NCBI RefSeq assembly: GCF_001679665.1 | Contig: NZ_CP013244.1 | Span: forward strand, 2,364,980 to 2,428,979 | Direction: 5' to 3' | Origin: Candidatus Viadribacter manganicus | Lineage (GTDB): Bacteria > Pseudomonadota > Alphaproteobacteria > Caulobacterales > Aquidulcibacteraceae | DNA length: 64,000 bases | Shown: in pieces, positions 8,180-17,078 of the stretch | How the letters are laid out: the number at the start of each line of letters is the position of its first letter | Numbering within the stretch: position 1 is the first letter of the stretch | Notes under the pieces: generated by a model | What the model saw: only the letters and a program-made list of their open reading frames with translations | The model's database searches: none | Told to the model about the DNA's origin: nothing | Made by a program: the position numbers and the translations under genes

Positions 8180-8545
8180 ATGTGGCTCATGGTCGCTTGG
8201 CTGGCGTTGGCGCTCGTGCATACGCCGCCAGCGCTTGCGACGTTTTCACAGCGATTGCGAAAGCAAATGTACGGCGCTGAAGGCAGCGGTTCGCTTGACC
8301 TCATCCTGGTTCATCGCGGCGTACTTTTTCTTGCGGTGGTGAGCGTCTGTGTCCTTGCGGCCTTTCACTCTAGCGCGCGAACGGCAGCAGCATTGGTGAC
8401 GTCGATCAGCGTGCTTGGGTTTCTTAGCGCCTATGTGACGCAAGGCGCGCCCAAACGTCTGCGAACGATTGCGTTGGCAGATGCGGTCGCACTCCTTCCG
8501 CTTGCGATCGTGTGCTTCGATGTATGGGCTAGTCTGACGGCTTAG
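8180..8545 (+). CDS. Small membrane protein, unknown function
   Basis: A 121-residue protein with four predicted membrane helices: residues about 3-21, 42-62, 66-85 and 96-117. No family was recognised. It starts 3 bases after the methyltransferase stop and is probably cotranscribed with it under the same MarR-type control. Its 3' end overlaps the end of the convergent DMT transporter gene by 17 bases. Confidence 0.7.
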   Translation: MWLMVAWLALALVHTPPALATFSQRLRKQMYGAEGSGSLDLILVHRGVLFLAVVSVCVLAAFHSSARTAAALVTSISVLGFLSAYVTQGAPKRLRTIALADAVALLPLAIVCFDVWASLTA

Positions 8546-9008
8546 CGTTGTTGGCGGCGATCTGCGCGATCGCGATGCCCGACGCCATAACGACCAAACC
8601 GAGGGCGCGGAGAGCATCGACGGGTTTGTGCGGCGCGCCGAAGAGGCCGAAATGATCAATCAGCGCCGAGGAGATGATCTGCCCGGCGAGCACAAACATA
8701 ACCGCGTTGCCGATGCCAAAGCGTGGGCCGACCCACGTGATGGAAAGCAGGTAGAAGGCAAAACCGGCGCCGGCGAGAAGTTGCCAGGGCGTTGCGTGGC
8801 GCAATGTCTCCCACGACACGTTCATGCTTCCATTGAGCAGCGTGAACGCGAGGACGAGCGCAAAGCCGCCGCCAGATACAATCGCTGCCGCAGCCCAAGG
8901 ATTATCGAGCATCCGTCCAAGTCCGCCTGAGAGTGCGGCCATGATCGGGATGAGAATGCCGCCAACCGTCGAGAGCGCGATGTAGTAGGCGAGCGTGGGC
9001 GCGTTCAT
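8529..9008 (-). CDS. DMT-superfamily transporter, YdcZ/DUF606 type
   Basis: A 159-residue inner-membrane protein with five hydrophobic helices. The blocks GGILIPIMAALSGGLGR, WAAAAIVSGGGFAL, and GNAVMFVLAGQIISSALIDHFGLFG match DUF606/YdcZ, a half-size branch of the drug/metabolite transporter superfamily. The substrate is unknown. Its ATG overlaps the tautomerase stop by four bases (ATGA), making it the last gene of the minus-strand unit that begins with the ABC ATPase at 11145. Confidence 0.85.
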   Translation of the reverse strand: MNAPTLAYYIALSTVGGILIPIMAALSGGLGRMLDNPWAAAAIVSGGGFALVLAFTLLNGSMNVSWETLRHATPWQLLAGAGFAFYLLSITWVGPRFGIGNAVMFVLAGQIISSALIDHFGLFGAPHKPVDALRALGLVVMASGIAIAQIAANNAKPSD

Positions 9009-9214
9009 CGCGGTCGCGTCTTGGCGTTACGAGCAGTCACCGTCTCGCCATTCATGCCCCAATTGTCAGTCTCGACTTCGTCTATGATGACGACCGTCGT
9101 TGCCGGGTTCTTGTTTAGCACGCGCTGGAGCAATTCAGTGGCGCCCTTGATCAGCTCGGCCTTTTGCTCGGCGGTCGCGCCAGTCTTGGTGATCTTGATG
9201 TTCACGTACGGCAT
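9005..9214 (-). CDS. 4-Oxalocrotonate tautomerase family protein
   Basis: A 69-residue small tautomerase. After removal of Met1 the catalytic Pro would be N-terminal (MPYVNIKIT). The body K.GATAEQKAELIKGATELL and VIIDEVETDNWGMNG is typical of this family. Its substrate need not be 4-oxalocrotonate; many are promiscuous keto-enol tautomerases. It sits 6 bases after the aldo/keto reductase gene and overlaps the DMT gene, suggesting a joint role on a small carbonyl compound, which is inference. Confidence 0.9.
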   Translation of the reverse strand: MPYVNIKITKTGATAEQKAELIKGATELLQRVLNKNPATTVVIIDEVETDNWGMNGETVTARNAKTRPR

Positions 9215-9220
9215 GGGGCC

Positions 9221-10204
9221 TCACACAAAGCCGGCGACGGGGTGGGGGATGTAGGGCTCTTCGAGCCGTTTGATTTCATCTGCTGTAAGCGCAACTTCCG
9301 CCGCCGCGATCGCATCGTTGAGTTGCTCGATCTTGGTGGCGCCAACGATGGGCGCAGTGACGCCGTTCTTGGCCAACAGCCAGGCCAAGGCCACCTGCCC
9401 GCGCGGTAGAGCGCGTTCGGTCGCGATTTCGCCGACGCGCTCGATAACGGCGCGATCGGCTTCCGCTGTCTTGCGATAGAGATATTGGCCGAACTTGTCA
9501 GTTTCACTGCGCTCGGTCTTTTCGTCCGGCCCGCGCGCCAGCCGTCCGCGCGCAAGCGGCGACCACGGTATGACGCCGATGCCCTGGTCGCGACAAAGCG
9601 GCAGCATTTCGCGCTCTTCTTCGCGGTAGAGCAGGTTCAGGTGGTTTTGCATCGAGATGAAGCGCGACCAGTTGTTGGCGCTCTGCAGCGCCAGGGCTTG
9701 CATGAATTGCCACGCATACATCGACGAGGCGCCGATATAGCGGGCCTTGCCGGCCTTCACGACGTCATTGAGGGCTTCGAGTGTTTCTTCGATTGGTGTT
9801 TCGGGATCGAGGCGGTGGATCTGGTAGAGATCCACGTAATCGGTGCCGAGGCGCTTCAGGCTGAGATCGATTTCGCCGAGAATGGCTTTGCGTGAGAGGC
9901 CTTTGCCGTTCGGATCGTTCGGCCGCATCTCGCCATGAACTTTGGTCGCGATAACGATCTCGTCGCGCTTGGCGTACTTCTTGATTGCGCGGCCGAGAAA
10001 CTCTTCGCTGGTGCCAAAGGAGTAGACGTTGGCGGTGTCGAAGAAGTTGATCCCAGCTTCGATGGCGCGCTTGTAGAAGGGTTGTGACGCTTCTTCGTTG
10101 AGCGCCCAGGGGTGCGCGCCTCCAGCGCCATTGGCGTAGGCCATCGTGCCGAGACAAATGCGCGAAACTTTGAGGCCGCTTTTGCCGAGATTGACGTACT
10201 TCAT
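9221..10204 (-). CDS. Aldo/keto reductase
   Basis: A 327-residue NADPH-dependent reductase with a TIM-barrel fold, close to the YajO/Kv-beta-like AKR branch. Catalytic residues are visible in order: Asp and Tyr in FFDTANVYSFGTSEE, Lys in VIATKVHG, and His in YQIHRLDPETP. The C-terminal cofactor-binding block APIVGATKIEQLNDAI is present. The ATG at 10204 overlaps the ABC ATPase stop (ATGA), so the long open frame upstream is not part of it. The substrate is probably a small aldehyde or ketone. Confidence 0.92.
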   Translation of the reverse strand: MKYVNLGKSGLKVSRICLGTMAYANGAGGAHPWALNEEASQPFYKRAIEAGINFFDTANVYSFGTSEEFLGRAIKKYAKRDEIVIATKVHGEMRPNDPNGKGLSRKAILGEIDLSLKRLGTDYVDLYQIHRLDPETPIEETLEALNDVVKAGKARYIGASSMYAWQFMQALALQSANNWSRFISMQNHLNLLYREEEREMLPLCRDQGIGVIPWSPLARGRLARGPDEKTERSETDKFGQYLYRKTAEADRAVIERVGEIATERALPRGQVALAWLLAKNGVTAPIVGATKIEQLNDAIAAAEVALTADEIKRLEEPYIPHPVAGFV

Positions 10205-11145
10205 GCCGTCAGCTCCACGAAAACATCTTCTAAATCGGGTTCTTGGATCGAGAGATCCTTGATCGTGACGCCGGCTGCACGCACCCGGTCCAGCAATTCT
10301 TCCACGGAATGCTGGCTTGTTTTGTAGGTTAGCGTAAATGCGCCGGTCGCTTTCATCGCGAAGGTGACATCCTCGAAGCCTTTGAGCGGCGGCGTCACCG
10401 GCGATTGCGGCGTGACGACTAGCGTTTTCTGATCTAGCCGCGAGATGAGTTTCGAGGTCGGTTCGCAGGCGATGACGTTGCCGTGGTTGATGATCGCGAT
10501 CGTGTCGCAGAGTTCTTGTGCTTCTTCGAGGTAGTGCGTGGTCAGCACGATGGTGACGCCGCTCGCATGCAGTGCGCGCACATAGTCCCAAAGCTGGCGG
10601 CGCAGTTCGACGTCGACACCGGCGGTTGGTTCATCGAGCACGAGAACCGGCGGCGCGTGCACCATCGCCTTCGCCACGAGCAGGCGACGTTTCATGCCGC
10701 CCGAAAGCGTGCGTGCATAAGCGTCGCGCTTATCCCAAAGCCCGACGGCGCGAAGAATCTCCTCGGTGCGCCGCTCACTTTTGGGGACGCCGTAATATCC
10801 GGCTTGGATCTCCAGCGCCTCGCCGGGGGAGAAGAACGGATCCATGTTGAGTTCTTGCGGTACGATGCCGATGGCGCCGCGCGCGTTCATCGGATCGGCG
10901 TCAATGTCGTGGCCCCAGATCGAGGCGGTCCCGCCGCTCTTCACGACGAGGCCGCCCAGGGTGTTGATGAAGGTGGATTTGCCGGCTCCGTTGGGGCCCA
11001 GAAGGCCAAAGAACGAGCCGCGCGGAATGGCGAGGTCGATTGCCTTCAATGCGTGCACGGCCTTGCCCTTGCCTTGGGCGCGATAGGTTTTGTCGAGGCC
11101 GCGCGCCTCGATGGCGAACTCGGGCGGCGTCTGTGATGTTGGCAT
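10201..11145 (-). CDS. ABC transporter ATP-binding protein, ABC-2/drug-export type
   Basis: A 314-residue ATPase. Walker A GPNGAGKST, Q-loop GIVPQELN, signature LSGGMKRR, Walker B VLVLDEPTAGVD and the H-loop TTHYLEEAQ are all present. The C-terminal 80 residues resemble the extension of DrrA/CcmA-type exporters. A membrane partner would be expected next to it, but the following gene is an aldo/keto reductase and upstream is a divergent gene, so the permease must be elsewhere. It is the first gene of a four-gene overlapping minus-strand unit. Confidence 0.92.
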   Translation of the reverse strand: MPTSQTPPEFAIEARGLDKTYRAQGKGKAVHALKAIDLAIPRGSFFGLLGPNGAGKSTFINTLGGLVVKSGGTASIWGHDIDADPMNARGAIGIVPQELNMDPFFSPGEALEIQAGYYGVPKSERRTEEILRAVGLWDKRDAYARTLSGGMKRRLLVAKAMVHAPPVLVLDEPTAGVDVELRRQLWDYVRALHASGVTIVLTTHYLEEAQELCDTIAIINHGNVIACEPTSKLISRLDQKTLVVTPQSPVTPPLKGFEDVTFAMKATGAFTLTYKTSQHSVEELLDRVRAAGVTIKDLSIQEPDLEDVFVELTA

Positions 11146-11236
11146 GGAATACCTGGGTTGCCCGCATTGCGCGGGCGCACGATGCGCTTTAGTTACGGGC
11201 CCGCTAAAGCCGCTTCAACCCAGGCCGCGACTAGAA

Positions 11237-11473
11237 ATGACGAAACTGCGCGATAACCCCCGCACCGATGCGTCCACCCCGGGCGATCCCGACGCGCTGC
11301 CGGCGCCGGAAACGATCGAGGTGACGTCGCGGCGCGTGAAGTGTGATGGCGGCGGCGCCGCGCTCGGGCATCCCGTCGTCTATTATGACATGGGCGAAGA
11401 AAACTTCGTCGAATGTGGCTACTGCGACCGCCGCTTCGTGCTGGTCGTTGGTGCAGGCGACGATCACCACTAA
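11237..11473 (+). CDS. Zinc-finger CHCC domain protein
   Basis: A 78-residue protein. The second half contains VKCDGGGAALGHPVVYY and VECGYCDRRFVL, giving the C-x8-H-x-C-x2-C arrangement of the CHCC zinc-finger domain related to mitochondrial NDUFS6. In alphaproteobacteria this domain is linked to respiratory complex I, so an assembly or accessory role is inferred. The ATG at 11237 has weak upstream signals. Its stop lies 3 bases from the end of the convergent VOC gene. Confidence 0.88.
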   Translation: MTKLRDNPRTDASTPGDPDALPAPETIEVTSRRVKCDGGGAALGHPVVYYDMGEENFVECGYCDRRFVLVVGAGDDHH

Positions 11474-11476
11474 AGT

Positions 11477-11851
11477 TTAGTGCATCGCACCGACGACGAT
11501 CTCGATCTTGTTGCCATCGGGATCAAGCACGACTGCGCCATAATAGTCGGGGCCGATGTCGAGATGCAGGCCCGCGGCGCGGAGCGTCGTCGCGCCATGC
11601 GCCAAGGCGGCAAGGTAGGCGTCATCCACTTCCTGCTCTGAGGTTGCGCGGAAGGCGATATGTGCGCCGAGCCCTGCAATGCGGTCGCCGTCGGTTGGAT
11701 AGAGCCAAAACAGCCGCGTCCCATCTCGGCCGTAGGCGAGCTCGTTTTCCTTCGACCACGTCTTCGAGTGGCCGAGCGGCGCGAACAACGCATCGTAGAA
11801 TCGCGCCGCCGCCATGAGATCGCGCACGCCGAGCGAGAGATGGTCGAACAT
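11477..11851 (-). CDS. VOC-superfamily (glyoxalase-like) protein
   Basis: A 124-residue protein of the vicinal-oxygen-chelate fold. The segments FDHLSLGVRDLMAAARFYDALFAP and YGAVVLDPDGNKIEIV are the paired beta-alpha-beta modules. Metal ligands are plausible at His3 and a C-terminal Glu. Start 11851 is preferred over the longer frame because CGGAGG lies just upstream. The reaction is unknown; related proteins include lactoylglutathione lyase-like and resistance proteins. Confidence 0.87.
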   Translation of the reverse strand: MFDHLSLGVRDLMAAARFYDALFAPLGHSKTWSKENELAYGRDGTRLFWLYPTDGDRIAGLGAHIAFRATSEQEVDDAYLAALAHGATTLRAAGLHLDIGPDYYGAVVLDPDGNKIEIVVGAMH

Positions 11852-11989
11852 AAAATCCTCCGAACGCCGATAGATTGGAGTGCTTCGCTGTTCATGCAAG
11901 CGCGCGCGAAAAGAAAACGGTGAAGTCCGAAAACAGCGAGGCGGGCATGTGGATCGTGCTATACTGCAATGATCCAGGAGTGGCCGCCA

Positions 11990-12790
11990 ATGTCCGCCGA
12001 AAAAGCAGCAATATTCCACAAACTGCATGAAGAGCTCTTGATCCTCCCAAACACATGGGACGCAGCTTCAGCGCGCATTGTGGAAGACGCTGGCGCCAAA
12101 GCGATCGCTACCTCAAGTGCTGCGGTTGCATGGGCGCAAGGCTATGCCGATGGCCACCATTTCCCCGTCGATAAGCTGATTGAAGTCGTGAAAGCGACTG
12201 AGCGTGCTGTCACCATTCCGATCACCTGCGATGCGGAGGGCGGCTATTCCGACGATCCAAAACAGGCTGTGGACAACGTCGCGAAGCTCATCGACGCCGG
12301 CGCTGTCGGCATCAACCTCGAGGACAACGTGTATCCGCACGAACTGCATCTGAAAAAGATCGAAGCGATCCGTGCGATGGCTGAGAAGAAGGGCGTCAAC
12401 CTCTACATTAATGCGCGCACCGACGTTTACTTGAAGGCGCTTGCGCCGCCGGAGCAGGCCGCTGAGGAAACGTTGCGCCGCGCCGCTGCGATCGAGCGGG
12501 CGGGCGCGAGCGGCTTGTTCGTCCCAGGCATTGCTGACGCCGCGCAGATCGGGGTTATCGTGAGTGGGACGAAGCTGCCGCTCAATATCATGGCGCGTCC
12601 CGGCGCGCCGTCAGCGGCAAAACTTCGCGAACTCGGCGTGCGGCGTGTCAGCGCTGCGACGGGGCTCTTCAATGCCGCTATGGCTGCTGCTCGCGAAGCC
12701 GCGGAGGACTTCCTGCGCGACGCCGACTCAGAAGCGTTGTGGCAACGCCGCGGCAGCCCGCCAGATTACAACAAGCTGTTCGGCGGATAA
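11990..12790 (+). CDS. Isocitrate lyase/PEP mutase family protein
   Basis: A 266-residue cytosolic TIM-barrel enzyme of the ICL/PEPM superfamily. Core motifs include NTWDAASARIVEDAG, the metal-binding CDAEGGY, INLEDN and YINARTDVYL. Members include 2-methylisocitrate lyase, phosphonopyruvate hydrolase and oxaloacetate decarboxylase. The CC-containing lyase motif KKCGH is not seen, so true isocitrate lyase activity is unlikely. The ATG at 11990 is preferred over 11969 because AGGAG lies at 11976-11980. It appears to be a single-gene unit upstream of polA. Confidence 0.9.
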   Translation: MSAEKAAIFHKLHEELLILPNTWDAASARIVEDAGAKAIATSSAAVAWAQGYADGHHFPVDKLIEVVKATERAVTIPITCDAEGGYSDDPKQAVDNVAKLIDAGAVGINLEDNVYPHELHLKKIEAIRAMAEKKGVNLYINARTDVYLKALAPPEQAAEETLRRAAAIERAGASGLFVPGIADAAQIGVIVSGTKLPLNIMARPGAPSAAKLRELGVRRVSAATGLFNAAMAAAREAAEDFLRDADSEALWQRRGSPPDYNKLFGG

Positions 12791-12827
12791 GGGCTGACCA
12801 CGGCGCACGAAGCCTCTACACAGGCGC

Positions 12828-15713
12828 ATGGCTAAGAAAGACGCTCCGCGCCTCTACCTCATCGACGGCTCCGCCTACATCTTCCGTGCGTATCACGCGT
12901 TGCCGCCGCTGACGCGTGCAAGCGATGGCCTAAGCGTAGGCGCCGTAGCCGGCTTTTGTAACATGCTGTGGAAGTTCTTAGAGGAGATGAAAGGCGCCGA
13001 AGCGCCGACTCACCTCGCAGTTATCTTCGACAAAAGCGAAGTGACCTTCCGCAACAAGCTCTATCCGGAATACAAAGCCCATCGCCCGCCGGCGCCGGAA
13101 GATCTGGTGCCGCAGTTCCCGATGATCCGGGACGCGACGCGCGCGTTTAATCTGCCGTGCATCGAGATGGGGGGCTTCGAGGCCGACGATCTGATCGCGA
13201 CGTATGCGCGCCAAGCCGCTGCCGGTGGCGCCAGCGTGCGCATCGTCTCGTCCGACAAGGACCTCATGCAACTCATCGTTGAAGGCGTCATTCAGCTTTA
13301 TGACCCGATGAAGAACCGCATTCTCGGCCTCGACGCTGTTATGGAGAAGTTTGGCGTCGGCCCCGAGAAGGTGATCGACGCGCAAGCGCTCATCGGCGAT
13401 TCGACGGACAACGTTCCGGGCGCACCTGGCATCGGCCCCAAGACAGCAGCAGAACTCATCAACACGTTCGGCTCGCTCGATGCGATCCTTGAACGCGCCA
13501 ACGAGATCAAGCAGCAGAAGCGGCGCGAAACCTTGATCAACTTCGCCGATCAGATCCGTCTCTCTCGCGAACTCGTCACACTCAAAGACGATGTCGACGT
13601 CGAAGAGAAGTGGGAAAGCTTCGCGCTGCGTGAGCCCGATCCAGCGATGCTGCTTCAATTTATCGACGCGATGGAGTTCCGCACGCTTGGGCGGCGTGTG
13701 CGTGAGCACTTTGCTAAAGAGAAGGGCGTTCAGATCGTCGCCAGCTACACCTCCGCGGCGCCTCCGCTGGCGCCGGTGCATGCGGATGACGGCGCGCCGC
13801 GCGCTGGCCCGGTGCTTGAAGAGATCGAGCGTGAGTTCAAGCCCGACGCTTACAAGATCGTCCGCGATCTGCCAGCGCTGGAGGACTATATTCGCCGCGC
13901 CAAGCTCGCTGGTGCAATCGGTATCGATACTGAAGCAGATTCGTTCGATGCGATGCGGGCGCAGCTTGTCGGTGTCTCGCTTTCACTTGCGGCGAATGAC
14001 GCGATTTACATTCCGCTGCAGCATCGCGGTTCGGAGTCGCGCGCCGGCGAGTTGTTCGCGGCAGAGGCGCCGTCCGAGACGGGGGCCTTGGATACGGGGA
14101 CGCAAATCGGTTTGAGCGCAGCGCTCGCCGCATTGCAGTCGTTGTTCGAAGACGCGTCGGTCACCAAAGTCGGCCTCAACATCAAATGGGATATTGCGCT
14201 CTTCGCCAAGCACAAGATAGCGCTCAAGGCGTTTGATGATCCAATGCTGGCGTCCTACACGCTTTATGGCGGACTAGACGATCACGATAAGACTTCGTTG
14301 ATCGAAAAGCACATTGGCCATGGCTTGACGCCGTACGCCAACGTCGCCGGCAAAGGCAAGGCGCAGCAGACTTTCGATTTAGTGCCGATCGAAGCTGCGG
14401 CGGCATATTCGTGCGAACACGCTGACGCTGCTTTGCGGCTTTATCGTAAGCTCTCACCGGAATTGGCGAGCAATCACCTTATCACGGTATACGAAACACT
14501 TGAGCGGCCTTTGCCGCCTGTGCTTGCGGCAATGGAGCGCGAAGGGATCAAGGTTGACCCGCAGATGCTCTCGCGCCTTTCCGGCGATTTTGCGCAGCGC
14601 ATGTTGCAATATGAATCCGAGGCCTACGGGCTTGCAGGAAAGGAATTCAATCTCGGGTCGCCTAAGCAGCTCGGCGAAATTTTGTTTGATGAGCTCAAGC
14701 TTGCGGGTGGCGGCAAAACCAAGACCGGCGCTTGGTCCACCGATGCGGCGATCCTCGAAGATTTGGCTGAGCAGCACGATCTGCCAGCCAAGGTGCTCGA
14801 GTGGCGTCAACTCTCAAAGCTGCGCTCCACCTACACCGAAGCATTGGGCGCAGCCATCAATCCGCAGACCAATCGCGTACACACCAGCTACGCGCTCGCC
14901 TCAACCACAACGGGGCGGCTCTCGTCGAATGATCCAAACCTGCAGAATATTCCGATCCGCACCGAGGAAGGCCGTCGCATTCGCGATGCGTTCATTGCCG
15001 AGAAGGGCAATGTGCTTGTCTCAGCCGACTATTCGCAGATCGAGCTGCGCCTGCTCGCGCATGTCGCGGACATTCCCCAGCTGAAGCAGGCATTTGCCGA
15101 TGGTGTCGATATTCATGCTCGCACCGCGTCGGAGATGTTCGGCGTTCCGGTTGAGGGCATGCCGAAGGAAATTCGTAGCAATGCCAAGGCGATCAATTTC
15201 GGCATTATCTACGGCATCAGCGCGTTCGGCTTAGCACGCAATCTCGGCATCGCCCGTGAAGAAGCGGCCGCCTACATCAAGAAATACTTTGAGCGCTTTC
15301 CAGGCATCCGCGATTACATGGAAGAGACCAAAGCGTTCGCTCGCGCTAACGGCTACGTGAAAACGATCTTCGGCCGCCGCATCTGGGTGAAGGGCATCCA
15401 GTCGAAGAATCCGAGCGAACGCGCGTTTGGCGAACGCCAATCCATCAATGCGCCGCTGCAAGGCGCCGCCGCCGACATCATTCGGCGTGCGATGGTTCGC
15501 TTGCCGGCGGCGTTGGCGAAGGCAAAGCTAAAGTCGCGCATGCTGCTGCAAGTGCATGACGAACTCGTGTTCGAGGCGCCGAAGGAAGAAGCGGACACGC
15601 TTTGCAAGCTTGCAAAGGACGTGATGGAAGCCGCGCCTGAGCCTGCGGCTATTCTCAGCGTGCCTCTAACGGTCGAAGCCAAAGCCGGATCAAGCTGGGG
15701 CGCTGCGCACTAA
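12828..15713 (+). CDS. polA: DNA polymerase I
   Basis: A 961-residue protein with all three PolA domains. Residues 1 to about 290 are the 5'-nuclease (FDKSEVTFRNKLYPEYKAHR, GFEADD, GIGPKTA). Residues about 345-535 are the 3'-5' exonuclease with its metal ligands intact: IDTEADSF, LNIKWD and YSCEHADAA, so proofreading should be active. Residues about 560-961 are the polymerase with motif A SADYSQIELR, the O helix SNAKAINFGIIYGIS and motif C QVHDELVFE. It acts in Okazaki-fragment processing and repair. The ATG at 12828 is 38 bases after the lyase stop. Confidence 0.98.
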   Translation: MAKKDAPRLYLIDGSAYIFRAYHALPPLTRASDGLSVGAVAGFCNMLWKFLEEMKGAEAPTHLAVIFDKSEVTFRNKLYPEYKAHRPPAPEDLVPQFPMIRDATRAFNLPCIEMGGFEADDLIATYARQAAAGGASVRIVSSDKDLMQLIVEGVIQLYDPMKNRILGLDAVMEKFGVGPEKVIDAQALIGDSTDNVPGAPGIGPKTAAELINTFGSLDAILERANEIKQQKRRETLINFADQIRLSRELVTLKDDVDVEEKWESFALREPDPAMLLQFIDAMEFRTLGRRVREHFAKEKGVQIVASYTSAAPPLAPVHADDGAPRAGPVLEEIEREFKPDAYKIVRDLPALEDYIRRAKLAGAIGIDTEADSFDAMRAQLVGVSLSLAANDAIYIPLQHRGSESRAGELFAAEAPSETGALDTGTQIGLSAALAALQSLFEDASVTKVGLNIKWDIALFAKHKIALKAFDDPMLASYTLYGGLDDHDKTSLIEKHIGHGLTPYANVAGKGKAQQTFDLVPIEAAAAYSCEHADAALRLYRKLSPELASNHLITVYETLERPLPPVLAAMEREGIKVDPQMLSRLSGDFAQRMLQYESEAYGLAGKEFNLGSPKQLGEILFDELKLAGGGKTKTGAWSTDAAILEDLAEQHDLPAKVLEWRQLSKLRSTYTEALGAAINPQTNRVHTSYALASTTTGRLSSNDPNLQNIPIRTEEGRRIRDAFIAEKGNVLVSADYSQIELRLLAHVADIPQLKQAFADGVDIHARTASEMFGVPVEGMPKEIRSNAKAINFGIIYGISAFGLARNLGIAREEAAAYIKKYFERFPGIRDYMEETKAFARANGYVKTIFGRRIWVKGIQSKNPSERAFGERQSINAPLQGAAADIIRRAMVRLPAALAKAKLKSRMLLQVHDELVFEAPKEEADTLCKLAKDVMEAAPEPAAILSVPLTVEAKAGSSWGAAH

Positions 15714-15764
15714 CGCGAGTGATTGCGCGTTGCGCTCGCGGCGCGCTGCGCGCAAGCTGTACTG

Positions 15765-16220
15765 ATGCGCACGCTCTTGGCCATTAGTGTTTTGGTTTTT
15801 GTGGTGTCGGGCTGCACGCCGCCAGCGCCGGCGCCAAGTACGCCATCCGCGGTTGCGGTCGAGCCGGCGGCGACCGTCGCGACTGGTGAGCTTGAGATGT
15901 TCACGTCTCCGTCTGGCAATATCGGATGCACTTATGTGCCGTCCGGAGGCACCGCGGTTTATCAGCCTGCCCAAGCGGGCGCTGAACTGACCTGCGATCG
16001 CTCGGAGCCGACCTACGTGCGCGTCGTGCTCCCAGAGAACGGCCCTGCTCATGTTGTCGAGACCGATGAGCGTGGTTGCTGCTCGGGTGAAGCGCTAGCG
16101 TACGGACAAACTTGGTCGCGCGGCCCGTTCAGGTGCGAGAGCAGTGAGCAGGGCGTCACCTGCACTAGCGCGGGTGGCCATCGCTTGTCGCTCAACCGTG
16201 AGCGCGCAGACGTGAACTGA
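15765..16220 (+). CDS. Small cysteine-rich lipoprotein
   Basis: A 151-residue exported protein. The start at 15765 leads into a signal with lipobox VSGC; an upstream GTG at 15723 would bury the signal. After a Pro/Ala linker the domain reads SPSGNIGCTYVPSGG, a CDRSEP segment, ERGCCSGEALAYGQTW, GPFRCES and GVTCTSAGGH, ending in SLNRE. The pattern resembles DUF6636-type secreted proteins from memory. The cysteines probably form disulfides. Function unknown. Confidence 0.75.
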   Translation: MRTLLAISVLVFVVSGCTPPAPAPSTPSAVAVEPAATVATGELEMFTSPSGNIGCTYVPSGGTAVYQPAQAGAELTCDRSEPTYVRVVLPENGPAHVVETDERGCCSGEALAYGQTWSRGPFRCESSEQGVTCTSAGGHRLSLNRERADVN

Positions 16221-16379
16221 GGGCCGCCAGTTTCCTCATTTTCGCCGCTTATCGCGTGTGAGGCCTGGGCGGCGTCGCACACAAGCCCGTGAAAGACGCG
16301 CGCTAGCGTCGGCAGCCATTGACGGCTAAGAAGACCCGTACCAGTTCATTACGGTAAAGTCAGGATTCGCGACCTACCC

Positions 16380-17078
16380 ATGCCGACCATCGCCCTTGTC
16401 GACGACGACGAGAACATTCTCGCCTCCCTGAAGGTCCTCTTTGAGGGCGAAGGTTACACCGTGCGGTCCTATACGGATGGCGCGACGGCGCTTGCTGCGC
16501 TGTCGGAAACGCCGCCGGACATTGCCATCCTCGATATCAAGATGCCGCGCATGGATGGCGTCGAAGTTCTGCGCCGTCTGCGGCAGGGTTCGAACCTTCC
16601 GGTCATCTTCCTCACGTCCAAAGACGACGAGATGGACGAAGTCGTCGGCTTCAATGTCGGCGCGGACGACTACATCAAAAAGCCATTCTCCCAACGCCTG
16701 CTCAGCGAGCGCGTGAAGGCGCTGTTGCGTCGTACCCGCGCCGGCGCGCCAGGTGCAGAGGCAACGAGTGACAAGAAGCCAATCGTTCGCGGCGAACTTA
16801 CCCTTGATCCGAACCGCCACGCTTGTACGTGGAAGGGCGAACAAGTTCGCCTCACGGTCACTGAATTTCTTATCCTGCAAGCGCTCGCTCAGCGCCCTGG
16901 CTACGTGAAGAGCCGGGACCAGCTGATGGACGCTGCCTATGACGATCAGGTCTATGTCGACGACAGAACCATCGACAGCCACATCAAGCGGCTCCGCAAA
17001 AAATTCCGCGACATCGACGGCGACTTCGACGCGATCGAAACCCTCTATGGCGTCGGCTACCGGTACAACGAAATCTGA
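16380..17078 (+). CDS. chvI: Response regulator ChvI
   Basis: A 232-residue OmpR-family regulator. The receiver has the acidic pocket VDDDE, the phosphorylated Asp52 in [11 protein letters not shown], the LTSKDDE switch Thr/Ser and Lys in YIKKPF. The C-terminal winged helix ends [20 protein letters not shown] followed by a GVGYRYNE strand. ChvI with ChvG controls envelope and acid-stress genes in alphaproteobacteria. It overlaps the chvG start by 32 bases. The 159 bases upstream contain no clear promoter that I can name. Confidence 0.94.
   Translation: MPTIALVDDDENILASLKVLFEGEGYTVRSYTDGATALAALSETPPDIAILDIKMPRMDGVEVLRRLRQGSNLPVIFLTSKDDEMDEVVGFNVGADDYIKKPFSQRLLSERVKALLRRTRAGAPGAEATSDKKPIVRGELTLDPNRHACTWKGEQVRLTVTEFLILQALAQRPGYVKSRDQLMDAAYDDQVYVDDRTIDSHIKRLRKKFRDIDGDFDAIETLYGVGYRYNEI

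Noticed and set aside
11856..11968. Upstream extension of the VOC protein into the intergenic region
   Set aside because: The extension is Cys/Arg-rich with no family similarity, and CGGAGG supports the start at 11851.
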